From assembly GCA_965200945.1 (NCBI GenBank), contig OZ241749.1, forward strand, positions 3,658,001 to 3,722,000: a stretch of DNA of 64,000 bases, given 5' to 3'. How positions within the stretch are numbered: position 1 is the first letter of the stretch; the number at the start of each line of letters is the position of its first letter. A program made the translations under genes and the position numbers. This document shows, piece by piece, positions 55,419-62,948 of the stretch. The DNA comes from JADCRZ01 sp965200945. Its GTDB lineage: Bacteria > Bacteroidota > Bacteroidia > Chitinophagales > Chitinophagaceae. The notes beneath the pieces were generated by a model that saw only the letters and a list, made by a program, of their open reading frames with translations, did not search any database and had not been told where the DNA came from.

Positions 55419-55967
55419 ATGCTCCGAATTGTTGTTGTTCTGTGTGTTGTGATGCTGTCCGCCTGCTCGCCTGCCAAAGTGCTGAACCGGGAACAGGCCG
55501 ACGGGGTCAGCCTCTCTTCCTATAAAACATTCGACTTTTATTCCGTGCAGGCCAGTGGCGATACGGTATCCCGGAATTTCAACGACCGCGTCACCAGGAT
55601 CCAGGATGCCATTGCGCTGAAACTGCAGAACCTGGGTTACCTGCTCAGCAAAACAAATCCAGACATCAGCATCAACATCGGCATAGCCGTGGACGACAAG
55701 TTGCAAACCCGGCAGACGGATTTCCGCACCGACGCGCCGCGTTACGCAGGCCAGCGGCGCTATTCGTGGAAGAGTGAAGAGGTGGAAACAGGCAGCTACC
55801 GGGAAGGCACCGTGACCGTGCATATGGTGGATACCAAACAAAACAAGATGGTGTGGAAAGGGGCGGTGCAGGGCGTGATCCCCCGAAAAGAATCATCGCT
55901 GGATGCCACGATTAAGAAAGGAATTAATAAATTGCTCGCTGATTATCCCCAGGCAGCCGCCAAGTAA
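55419..55967 (+). CDS. DUF4136-family lipoprotein
   Basis: A 182-aa protein. The lipoprotein signal peptide MLRIVVVLCVVMLSAC has Cys16 as acylation site. The DUF4136 body shows the typical early block SLSSYKTFDFYSV, the middle NPDISINIGIAVDD and the later GTVTVHMVDTKQNKMVWKGAVQG. The family is widespread in envelope lipoproteins and its function is unknown. The start lies directly downstream of the palindrome array, and the ROK gene follows 45 bp later. Confidence 0.85.
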   Translation: MLRIVVVLCVVMLSACSPAKVLNREQADGVSLSSYKTFDFYSVQASGDTVSRNFNDRVTRIQDAIALKLQNLGYLLSKTNPDISINIGIAVDDKLQTRQTDFRTDAPRYAGQRRYSWKSEEVETGSYREGTVTVHMVDTKQNKMVWKGAVQGVIPRKESSLDATIKKGINKLLADYPQAAAK

Positions 55968-56012
55968 TCTTACCTTGCGGCTTCTTTTTTATGTTACGCA
56001 AATAGATCCCTG

Positions 56013-56765
56013 ATGCAACAAGCCTCGCTGACTGACAAAATTCTTTCTATTGATATAGGCGGTACGCTTGTAAAGGCTACGATTCTCGACTATCAGGGAG
56101 AACTCCTCACAGAATATAAAAAAATACCCACCCCCCGGCCCTGCAACCCCGAAAAGCTTGTAGACACCATCAAAGAACTGGTGGCAGGCTTTCATGCGTT
56201 CGACAGGATCTCCGTCGGTTTCCCCGGCTATGTGCGCGACGGGGTCATCATCACCTGCCCGCAGCTGGGCACCGACATCTTCACCGGCTTCGATCTTTGT
56301 CACAGGCTGCAGAATGAATTCCAGCTTCCGGTGCGGGTGATCAATGATGCCGATATGCAGGGGCTCGGCGTAGCCACGGGCAAAGGCTTTGAAGTAGTGA
56401 TCACGCTTGGAACCGGCCTGGGCTCGGCCCTGCTGAAAAACGGGAACCTTCTGCCCCACCTTGAACTGTCGCAGCACCCTTTCACCGCGAACGAGACCTA
56501 CGATTTTTATATCGGCGCCATCACCCTCGAAAAGATCGGGGTGGAAGAATGGAACACACGCGTAAAGAAGCTGCTGGCTGTTTTCAAGACCGTATTCAAT
56601 TACGACCGGCTCTATATCGGCGGAGGCAATGCCAGCAAGATCAATTTCCCGCTCGATAAAAACGTGGCCATCGTCTCCAATAAAGATGGCATAAAAGGCG
56701 GCGCCAAGCTGTGGCGGCACGAAGCGGAACTGTCGCTGGAAACGGTGGATGGTGAGCCTGTGTGA
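56013..56765 (+). CDS. ROK-family protein, polyphosphate-glucokinase-like
   Basis: A 250-aa ASKHA-fold protein. The phosphate-1 motif is ILSIDIGGTLVKATILD. The catalytic Asp is in VRVINDADMQGLG, the phosphate-2 loop is VVITLGTGLGSALL, and the adenosine-side motif is LYIGGGNASKINF. The ROK zinc-cysteine motif is absent, as in polyphosphate/ATP glucokinases, which are short like this one. It likely phosphorylates glucose or another hexose, but the substrate cannot be read. It follows the DUF4136 gene closely. Confidence 0.82.
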   Translation: MQQASLTDKILSIDIGGTLVKATILDYQGELLTEYKKIPTPRPCNPEKLVDTIKELVAGFHAFDRISVGFPGYVRDGVIITCPQLGTDIFTGFDLCHRLQNEFQLPVRVINDADMQGLGVATGKGFEVVITLGTGLGSALLKNGNLLPHLELSQHPFTANETYDFYIGAITLEKIGVEEWNTRVKKLLAVFKTVFNYDRLYIGGGNASKINFPLDKNVAIVSNKDGIKGGAKLWRHEAELSLETVDGEPV

Positions 56766-56772
56766 AAATGAA

Positions 56773-56800
56773 AAAAGATCCTGCATGAACAGGATCTTTT
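56773..56800. terminator. Bidirectional terminator
   Basis: AAAAGATCCTG pairs with CAGGATCTTTT (11 bp, 6-nt loop). It lies between the ROK gene stop and the 3' end of the convergent tRNA-Ala, with T or A runs on both sides. Confidence 0.8.
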
Positions 56801-56807
56801 CAAAGAG

Positions 56808-56884
56808 TGGTGGAGAATATCGGGCTCGAACCGATGACCTCTACCATGCCATGGTAGCGCTCTAGCCAACTGAGCTAATCCCCC
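56808..56884 (-). tRNA. tRNA-Ala (anticodon GGC)
   Basis: The minus-strand cloverleaf has acceptor GGGGGAT with ATTCTCC (two G-T pairs), D-arm TAGCTCAGTTGGCTAGAGC, anticodon stem CTACC/GGTAG around ATGGCAT with anticodon GGC, and T-arm ATCGGTTCGAGCCCGAT. A CCA follows the discriminator A. It is 77 nt with CCA. Confidence 0.94.
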
Positions 56885-57023
56885 TTTTTTGATCAGGAAT
56901 GCAAATATAACAGGCAGGGTGATTGGAACCAAATTAAACCCTGATTTCTCTGTGTTATCTGCAGGCAACTTTTCTTCAACAAAACCCTGTTTCTGTTGTT
57001 CTATTCTGTAATAAACTCTTTCT

Positions 57024-57197
57024 ATGGGTGTGTGGAGACAGATCGCTGAATACCTTTATATCAAGAAGAAAGATCCTGCGGCACAGGATACACAGTGGAT
57101 GAAGTACATGCACGGAATCAACCGAATCTCTATCTTCATGTTCCTCGTCGCGATCATCATTATGATCGTAAAGCTTGTTTTTTTAAGAGGACGCTGA
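57024..57197 (+). CDS. DUF6728-like small membrane protein
   Basis: A 57-aa ORF: an amphipathic basic N-terminus (MGVWRQIAEYLYIKKKDP), a conserved-looking MKYMHGINRISIFMF, and one C-terminal membrane segment (FLVAIIIMIVKLVFL). The layout matches the small DUF6728 family of Bacteroidota as remembered. The function is unknown. It ends 1 bp before the convergent lpxB stop. A T-rich leader precedes the ATG. Confidence 0.7.
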   Translation: MGVWRQIAEYLYIKKKDPAAQDTQWMKYMHGINRISIFMFLVAIIIMIVKLVFLRGR

Positions 57198-58301
57198 TTA
57201 TTTCATCATAGCACAGATGCTTTTCGCCGCATTGGCTGATGCGTTGCCTTCCTTTCCCAGCAGGTCTTCCAGGGCCTTATAGTCTTTTTGCAGCTGTTGC
57301 TGCCTCGCCTTGTTGAACAACAATTCTTTCAGCTCCTTTTCGAGGTTTTGTACGTTGAGGTCATCCTGGATCAACTCTTTCACCACTTCCTTGTCCATGA
57401 TCAGGTTCACCAGGCAGATGTATTTTATTTTTACCAGCTGGCGCGCGATCCAGTACGATACGGAGCTTCCTTTATAACAGATCACTTCCGGCACTTTGAA
57501 AAGGGCTGTTTCAAGGGTGGCCGTGCCCGATGTCACCAGCGCGGCTGCCGACTGCGACAGGAGGCGGTAGGTTTCATTGCGTACCGAGGAGACATTCTTA
57601 TATTGGCTCAGCAGTCCATCATAAAACGCATCTTCCTGAGCCGGCGCTTTTGCCACCACAAATTCATAATCGGGGAACTTCCGGCTCAGCTCGAGCATGA
57701 TCGGCAGCTTTTTCAGGATCTCCTGTTTGCGGCTTCCGGGCAACAGCGCGATCACCGGCCGGTTGCTGACCGGGCGCCGGTCGGCCGTGGCTTTCCAGTT
57801 CCGGATCACTTCTACCAGGGGATGACCCACATATTCAACTTCGTAATTCCATTTTTTGTAAAAATCTTTTTCGAAGGGCAGTATGACCAGCATTTTATCG
57901 ACGCATTCGCGGATCAGCTTTACCCGGTTTTCCTTCCAGGCCCATACCTGCGGCGAGATGTAGAAGATGACTTTGAGGCCCTGTTCTTTGGCCCATTTTG
58001 CGATGCGGAGGTTGAAACCCGGATAATCGATCAGTACGAGCGCATCGGGCTGAAAAGCCAGGATATCTTCCTTGCAGAAGCGGAGGTTTTGCAGGATGGT
58101 GCCGAGGTTCCTTGCCACTTCGATGAAACCCATGAAGGCCAGGTCGCGGTAATGTTTCACCAGCTGGCCCCCGGCTTCCTGCATGAGGTCGCCGCCCCAG
58201 CAACGTACCTCGCATTGAAGATCCAGTTTGCTCAGTTCCCTGATGAGGTTGCTTCCGTGCAGGTCGCCCGATGCCTCGCCGGCGATCATGTAGTATTTCA
58301 T
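57198..58301 (-). CDS. lpxB: Lipid-A-disaccharide synthase
   Basis: A 367-aa GT19 enzyme that joins UDP-2,3-diacylglucosamine and lipid X into the lipid A disaccharide at the inner face of the inner membrane. Typical segments are YYMIAGEASGDLHG at the N-terminus, YISPQVWAWKENRVKLI, YVGHPLVEVI, ALLPGSRKQEI, and ALVTSGTATLETAL in the donor site. The length is normal. It is the last gene of surE - small membrane protein - lpxB. Confidence 0.95.
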   Translation of the reverse strand: MKYYMIAGEASGDLHGSNLIRELSKLDLQCEVRCWGGDLMQEAGGQLVKHYRDLAFMGFIEVARNLGTILQNLRFCKEDILAFQPDALVLIDYPGFNLRIAKWAKEQGLKVIFYISPQVWAWKENRVKLIRECVDKMLVILPFEKDFYKKWNYEVEYVGHPLVEVIRNWKATADRRPVSNRPVIALLPGSRKQEILKKLPIMLELSRKFPDYEFVVAKAPAQEDAFYDGLLSQYKNVSSVRNETYRLLSQSAAALVTSGTATLETALFKVPEVICYKGSSVSYWIARQLVKIKYICLVNLIMDKEVVKELIQDDLNVQNLEKELKELLFNKARQQQLQKDYKALEDLLGKEGNASANAAKSICAMMK

Positions 58302-58317
58302 ATGGTTTCAGCCTTTA

Positions 58318-58614
58318 TCATCCGGTCACTTTGATCAGTAACACACCAATGCCATACACCAGCGTGGCCACGAATATGCCCTTCGCCGTTTTGTCGAGCC
58401 GGCTGTTGATAAAGATGGTGAAAATAACCGCGTTGGCGATCAGGGCGATGCTGCTAACCCCGGTAAGCAGGGTTTTGTATTGTTTGAGGTATCCGATGAA
58501 TTCCATGAAGCCTACATGCTTGCTGTAGAAAACAAGGTAGTAGTAGATGACCATTCCTAGGACGGGCGCTATGAAGCCTGCGATGATGCCGAACAGGAGG
58601 TTATCTTTTCTCAT
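58318..58614 (-). CDS. Small membrane protein of unknown function
   Basis: 98 aa from ATG 58614 (MRKDNLLFGIIAGFIAPVLGM), with three membrane segments. The chosen start overlaps the surE stop as ATGA, a sign of coupled translation; the longer frame is a surE shadow. It lies between surE and lpxB in what looks like one operon, so a role at the membrane alongside LpxB is possible but unproven. Confidence 0.75.
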   Translation of the reverse strand: MRKDNLLFGIIAGFIAPVLGMVIYYYLVFYSKHVGFMEFIGYLKQYKTLLTGVSSIALIANAVIFTIFINSRLDKTAKGIFVATLVYGIGVLLIKVTG

Positions 58615-59405
58615 TGAAATTTCCACTTTTGTTCCAGCACGGCCTTCTGGGTGTAGTTGGTGAGGTCGAACTGAACGGGCACCACGCTCACGTAGTTGTT
58701 TGAAAGCGCCCACACGTCGGTATCTTTTCCCTTGTCGAAGTTTACAAATTCGCCGGTGAGCCAGTAGTAGAGCCGGCCGGTGGGGTCGTTGCGTTCGATG
58801 AAGTCTTCTTCGTATTTGGCATAGGCCTGCCGGCAGATGCGGATGCCCTTGATGAGGTCTTCGGACACCACCGGGAAGTTCACGTTGAGCACGGTGTGCT
58901 TGTCCATTTTAGTGGTCAGCATCTTCTCCACGATGATGTGGGCGTATTTGCGCGCGGCGCTGAAATCCGCCTCTATGCTGTGGTCGAGCAGGGAGAAACC
59001 GACGGAAGGAATGCTTTCGATGGCAGCCTCTACGGCGGCCGACATGGTACCCGAATAGATGACGTTGATGGAGTGGTTGGCACCGTGGTTGATGCCGCTC
59101 ACACAGATGTCGGGTTTGCGGTGCAGCACCTTGTCGACCGCCAGCTTTACGCAGTCGACCGGCGTGCCGGAGCACTGGTAGGCTTCCACCCCTTCAAACA
59201 GGTTCACTTTCTGCAGGCGCAGTGGCTGCCCGATGGTGATGGCATGGCCCATTCCCGACTGCGGTTTGTCCGGCGCTACCACCACTACTTTGCCCAGGTC
59301 CTTTACGGCTTCCACCAGGTTGCGGATACCCGGTGCAGACACACCATCGTCGTTCGTAACCAGGATGACCGGCTCTTCCTTTTTCTTTTTTGCTGCTTTC
59401 GCCAT
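58611..59405 (-). CDS. surE: 5'/3'-nucleotidase SurE
   Basis: A 264-aa metal-dependent phosphatase that dephosphorylates nucleoside monophosphates. The N-terminal metal site ILVTNDDGVSAPGIRNL is canonical, as are VAPDKPQSGMGHAIT, VSGINHGANHSINVIYSGTMSAAVEA and GYS/FSL segments. A lysine-rich lead (MAKAAKKKKEEP) precedes the domain. It is first in the surE - membrane protein - lpxB operon. Confidence 0.95.
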   Translation of the reverse strand: MAKAAKKKKEEPVILVTNDDGVSAPGIRNLVEAVKDLGKVVVVAPDKPQSGMGHAITIGQPLRLQKVNLFEGVEAYQCSGTPVDCVKLAVDKVLHRKPDICVSGINHGANHSINVIYSGTMSAAVEAAIESIPSVGFSLLDHSIEADFSAARKYAHIIVEKMLTTKMDKHTVLNVNFPVVSEDLIKGIRICRQAYAKYEEDFIERNDPTGRLYYWLTGEFVNFDKGKDTDVWALSNNYVSVVPVQFDLTNYTQKAVLEQKWKFQ

Positions 59406-59561
59406 GGGTCAAAGCTAAAATAAAAGCATCGGATTCAGCAGATATTGTGGGGACCGCTTCCTGGCAAAGGTGGTGTTGTGACAATGAAAAGGGAGCTGTA
59501 AATCGCTGCCGGATACGGGGAAAAAGAGCTGAAAAAAGATAAAAACAATTTTTTTTCAGAA

Positions 59562-59601
59562 TGGTAAATTTATTAGTATTTTAGCGCTAAATAAATTAGT
59601 G
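59562..59601 (+). promoter_or_regulatory. Possible operator of the repressor gene
   Basis: The 12-bp perfect palindrome TTTAGCGCTAAA (59580-59591) sits 10 bp before the repressor ATG. It is flanked by the near-repeats AAATTTATTAG and AAATAAATTAG. The position fits autorepression. Confidence 0.45.
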
Positions 59602-60351
59602 ATGGCATTAGCTGGAAAAAACCTCAAATACCTGCGCAAACTGCGCGGATGGACACAGGAAGAATTTGCTGGCAAATTAAAGATCAAGCGGTCTTTGCTG
59701 GGCGCCTATGAAGAAGAGCGTGCCGAGCCACGCCTCGAAGTGCTGGAGCTGATCAGCAATATTTTCAAACTCTCCCTAGATGAATTGCTGCTCTCCGATC
59801 TCAGCAACAACAAAGGCAGTTACCTGGCCAAGCGCCGGGCCCAGAAACTGGAGACCCTCAGTACAGACATTCCCCTGGTTCCTGTAAAAGCAGCCGCCGG
59901 TTACCTTGCCGGTTATGCAGACCCCGAATTCATCGACGAACTGAACACCTTTACCCTGCCCATGATGACGCCCGGCAACTACAGGGCTTTTGAGATCGTG
60001 GGGGATTCGATGTTACCGACACCCAGCGGTTCCATCATCGTCGGCGAAAAAGTGAACAACCTCGAAGATGTGCGAACCAACCACACCTATATCGTGGTAT
60101 CGCGCCAGGAAGGGATCGTTTACAAACGCATTATGAAGAACAACAGGGCCAAGAACAAATGGACCCTGATCAGCGACAACCCCACCTACCAGCCTTACAA
60201 CGTGGAAGCCAACGACATCATAGAAGTATGGCAGGCGCAGACGGTCATCACCAAGGCCAACACACAGCAACGCTGGGATGTAAATCAGCTGGCCGGTCTG
60301 GTCAACAACCTGCAGGAGCAGGTCAGCTCGCTGAAGAAAAGAATGAACTAG
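59602..60351 (+). CDS. XRE-S24 (LexA/CI-like) repressor
   Basis: A 249-aa protein. An N-terminal XRE helix-turn-helix (LKYLRKLRGWTQEEFAGKLKIKRSLLGAYEEER) is followed by a linker with an Ala-Gly pair (VKAAAGYLAGY) at the usual self-cleavage position. An S24 domain then shows the Ser nucleophile in IVGDSMLPTPSGSIIV and the Lys base in GIVYKRIMKN. This is the plan of LexA/CI repressors that cut themselves on RecA-ssDNA. A C-terminal coiled coil (QLAGLVNNLQEQVSSLKKRM) is extra. No phage genes surround it. Confidence 0.88.
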   Translation: MALAGKNLKYLRKLRGWTQEEFAGKLKIKRSLLGAYEEERAEPRLEVLELISNIFKLSLDELLLSDLSNNKGSYLAKRRAQKLETLSTDIPLVPVKAAAGYLAGYADPEFIDELNTFTLPMMTPGNYRAFEIVGDSMLPTPSGSIIVGEKVNNLEDVRTNHTYIVVSRQEGIVYKRIMKNNRAKNKWTLISDNPTYQPYNVEANDIIEVWQAQTVITKANTQQRWDVNQLAGLVNNLQEQVSSLKKRMN

Positions 60352-60373
60352 GCTTTACGCCATCACTGCAGCA

Positions 60374-60417
60374 ATCTTCATGACACGGAACGACCTGTTC
60401 TGCGTCATGAAGATTTT
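60374..60417 (+). terminator. Terminator of the repressor gene
   Basis: ATCTTCATGAC pairs perfectly with GTCATGAAGAT, with further pairing inside (GGAAC/GTTC), and runs into TTTT. It starts 22 nt after the stop codon. Confidence 0.8.
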
Positions 60418-60446
60418 CTGTTACTCATCCTCAACCCATCTTTCTT

Positions 60447-61361
60447 TCACAACCCGTACACATCGCGGGCTGTCCGGAAAGTATTGCAGTGAGCTTCCAC
60501 GATCACTTTCACATCCGCCGAATACCCTCCTCCCATCGAAACGGCACAGGGCAGCTGCCGCCTCGCAAGCTCACCCAGCACAAATTCATCGCGCTTTTTT
60601 GCTTCCTCAATCGTCACTTTCAATTTCCCGAATTTATCACTCTCCAGAATATCCACGCCAGATAAATAAAAGCAGAAATCCGGTTTTACTCTTTCCAACA
60701 GCCGTGGCAACGCATCATACAGCAAAGCCAGATAATCTGCCCCGGTAGTGCCGTCTTCCAGGGGAATATCAAGGTCTGATTTCTCCTTGTGAAAAGGGTA
60801 GTTGTGGCGGCCGTGCATGCTGAACGTAAACACACGCGGCTCCCGTTCGAACAGCTTGGCGGTGCCATTGCCCTGGTGTACATCCAGATCGATGACCAGC
60901 AGCTGTTTTGCCAAATCCTTTCGCAACAGGTAATTGGCTGCAACACCGAAATCGTTGAGCATACAAAACCCCTCTCCGCGATCGGCATATGCATGGTGGG
61001 TACCACCGGCCACATTCATCGCCACGCCGTTCTCGAATGCATGATGGCAGCAGTCGATCGTACCCTGCGTAATGATCAGTTCACGCCGCGTAAGCATGGG
61101 TGACTGCGGAAACCCGATATGCCGCTGTTCCCGCGCCGACAGCGTCTGGTCCTTCAATTTGTTCAGGTATTCTTCCGTATGCGTCCACAGCACCACCTCA
61201 TCCGTGCAAAGCCCGGGCGCAAACAGGTTACCCTGCTCGATACTTCCCTCATACAGCAGCTGTCCGGGAATAAGCTCATACTTCAGCATCGGAAACCGGT
61301 GCCCCTCCGGCAACGGATGCGCATAGATGGGATCGTAAGCTATTTTGAGGGTTGTGCTCAT
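60447..61361 (-). CDS. Histone-deacetylase-like (AcuC/APAH-type) deacetylase
   Basis: A 304-aa arginase/deacetylase-fold zinc enzyme. The active site is visible: His pair region NVAGGTHHAYADRGEGFCMLNDF, the zinc ligands Asp and His in LLVIDLDVHQGNGTA, and the third Asp in FYLSGVDILESDKFGKL. The C-terminal motif SMGGGYSADV is typical. It would remove acetyl groups from protein lysines or from small acetylamines. Which one is not evident. Single gene, divergent from the repeat-rich stretch upstream. Confidence 0.9.
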   Translation of the reverse strand: MSTTLKIAYDPIYAHPLPEGHRFPMLKYELIPGQLLYEGSIEQGNLFAPGLCTDEVVLWTHTEEYLNKLKDQTLSAREQRHIGFPQSPMLTRRELIITQGTIDCCHHAFENGVAMNVAGGTHHAYADRGEGFCMLNDFGVAANYLLRKDLAKQLLVIDLDVHQGNGTAKLFEREPRVFTFSMHGRHNYPFHKEKSDLDIPLEDGTTGADYLALLYDALPRLLERVKPDFCFYLSGVDILESDKFGKLKVTIEEAKKRDEFVLGELARRQLPCAVSMGGGYSADVKVIVEAHCNTFRTARDVYGL

Positions 61362-61499
61362 TTCAGAACCTTGATTAGCCTGATTAACAAATTCGCATGA
61401 CTGGTTGTTGCGGGGTAAGCAATTTGTGTTTTGCGAAGGGATTCAGCTGATTTGGTTGAGGGTTGATGACTATTTTTAAGATTTATGACAGCACAACCC

Positions 61500-61615
61500 T
61501 TTTGTCTGAACCTGGATTTACGGGGTTTTTCTGATTGTGCTGATAATGGATACTTGTAATCAAGGTCGCTTTCAGGATAATCTTTTGAATCGCATAAATC
61601 CAGGTTCAGACAAAA
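61500..61615. repeat. Perfect 21-bp inverted repeat with a third partial copy
   Basis: The arms at 61500-61520 and 61595-61615 are exact complements and contain TCTGAACC/GGTTCAGA. The interval is 74 bp. A related direct copy (CTGGTTCAGACAAGA) follows at about 61,686. CTGATT/AATCAG words recur throughout 61,370-61,680. Confidence 0.7.
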
Positions 61616-61842
61616 AACGATTGCGTACGTTAGAAGCTTCATTCCCGTCATCGCTCATCAGGCGAATCAGGTAATCAGGCAAATTCTGGTTCAGACAAGA
61701 AACAGCGATTCCCCGCTTAGATCCCCGCTCAGGTGCAGCAAGAGGTTGTGCGTGTAAGTGCATGTTTGCGCCTGGCGTGGATGACAAATTTGTTGAGGGG
61801 GTTGGTGGTAAGGGTGTTGTGGATGCTGGCGACAAGGTGGTT

Positions 61843-61891
61843 GGAGGTGCAAGGGCTGCAAAGCCCCTGTAGGTGCGGCCCTTGCACCTCC
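61843..61891. repeat. Perfect 14-bp inverted repeat
   Basis: GGAGGTGCAAGGGC at 61843-61856 and its exact complement at 61878-61891 enclose 21 nt, which themselves hold a short GCCCC/GGTGC-type variation. No gene is adjacent. Confidence 0.6.
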
Positions 61892-61970
61892 CGTGGAGGG
61901 GATTCAGGAAGCTACCGCGTAGCGGCTTGCTCTCTTTCTTCCTCCCTTCCTTTTCTCTCTCTTCTCCCCC

Positions 61971-62172
61971 GGCCTTTGAAATGGGGCGTGAAGAAATTTA
62001 CGGAATGGAGCGAGACCAAATGGCCTGCCGCAGGCGGCTATTTGGTGCAACGGACACGCACGGCTTTATTCCACTGCCCATCCATGCAATGGCCCAAACC
62101 CCTACTACCGCCAAATGATAGCATGTCCGTTGCCCGCGCAATGCAGTAAATTTTAGCCCCATTTCAAAAGCC
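61971..62172. repeat. MITE-like 202-bp element with terminal and internal inverted repeats
   Basis: The ends GGCCTTTGAAATGGGGC (61971-61987) and GCCCCATTTCAAAAGCC (62156-62172) are inverted copies with one mismatch. Inside, GCAACGGACA (62047-62056) pairs with TGTCCGTTGC (62124-62133), and ACCAAATGGC with GCTATTTGGT. No transposase is encoded. Confidence 0.6.
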
Positions 62173-62184
62173 TTGCATTTTTTG

Positions 62185-62212
62185 GTACTTTTTGTTGCAA
62201 AACAAAAAGTAC
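62185..62212. terminator. Perfect 12-bp hairpin with GCAA loop
   Basis: GTACTTTTTGTT pairs exactly with AACAAAAAGTAC around GCAA, a GNRA tetraloop. It lies 16 bp downstream of the pdeM stop and could terminate minus-strand transcripts. Confidence 0.55.
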
Positions 62213-62227
62213 ACATCGACCCGCATT

Positions 62228-62902
62228 TTATTTAACTCTTATCACCGAATTGTTCACCAGCGCGAACACAGCATCCCCGGCGGTGGGTTTGATGAGGGCG
62301 GTGCCGGTGAAGCGGCTGAAGGCGGGGAGTACGGCGTAGGTCTTGCCGAAGTAGAAGCAGGGCAGACTGAGCGACTGCCGTCCTGCGCCGCGGATGGCGA
62401 CGCCGGGATGGATATGACCGCTGATGGTGTAGCCGATCTTCTCCGCATCCGACTCCAGGCCCTTGGGCTGACAGGTACTGTCGTGCGTAAAACAGATGCC
62501 CCTCGACAGCATCCCTTCATCACACACCTTGATCCCCGCTTGGGCGTACCAGTCTTTTTTCAGGATATCGTGGTTTCCCTTTACCAGCACCACGTTGATA
62601 TCGGGCAGATCTTCACGCCATCTTTTAAATAAGTTCAGTTCCTTGTTGGCTGCGCTGTGAAACATGTCGCCCACTACCAGTAAGGTATCCGGCTTGAAGA
62701 ATTGGAGCGAGGCGATCAGCCGCTGCATATCTTCCTTGAACACGGTCTGCGGCATGGCAATGCCCGACTTGCGGAAATGGCCGGTCTTGCCGATGTGAAG
62801 GTCGGAGGCGATCAGTGTTCTTTCTTCTTCCCAGTACATCACGCGTTCGGAAGAAAGCCAGAAATGCTGATCAAGTATGGTGAATGGAACAGGCGGCTGC
62901 AC
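62228..62902 (-). CDS. pdeM: Ligase-associated DNA-damage-response endonuclease PdeM
   Basis: A 224-aa calcineurin-like metallophosphoesterase. The dinuclear metal motifs are all present: SDLHIGKTGHFRKSG (D-x-H), VVGDMFHSAANKE (GD), VLVKGNHDI (GNHD) and TISGHIHPGVAI (GHxH). The family occurs beside the DEXH helicase encoded next to it and an ATP-dependent DNA ligase, in a proposed DNA repair set. It follows the helicase gene by 46 bp, so the two are probably co-transcribed. Confidence 0.9.
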   Translation of the reverse strand: MQPPVPFTILDQHFWLSSERVMYWEEERTLIASDLHIGKTGHFRKSGIAMPQTVFKEDMQRLIASLQFFKPDTLLVVGDMFHSAANKELNLFKRWREDLPDINVVLVKGNHDILKKDWYAQAGIKVCDEGMLSRGICFTHDSTCQPKGLESDAEKIGYTISGHIHPGVAIRGAGRQSLSLPCFYFGKTYAVLPAFSRFTGTALIKPTAGDAVFALVNNSVIRVK

Positions 62903-62948
62903 GATATGTTGTTAGGCTGCAAATGTAACGGAATAGCGAAGGTTTTGT

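Larger units (their letters stand above)
61362..62227. other. 866-bp gene-free, repeat-rich region
   Basis: Three inverted-repeat structures and a pyrimidine tract (61,929-61,970) fill it. Open frames here (for example 61,358-61,651 and 61,998-62,216) translate the repeats and lack family features. Confidence 0.6.

Noticed and set aside
61358..61651. A 97-codon ORF rich in repeats
   Set aside because: It translates the inverted TCTGAACC repeats, and its frame is not gene-like.
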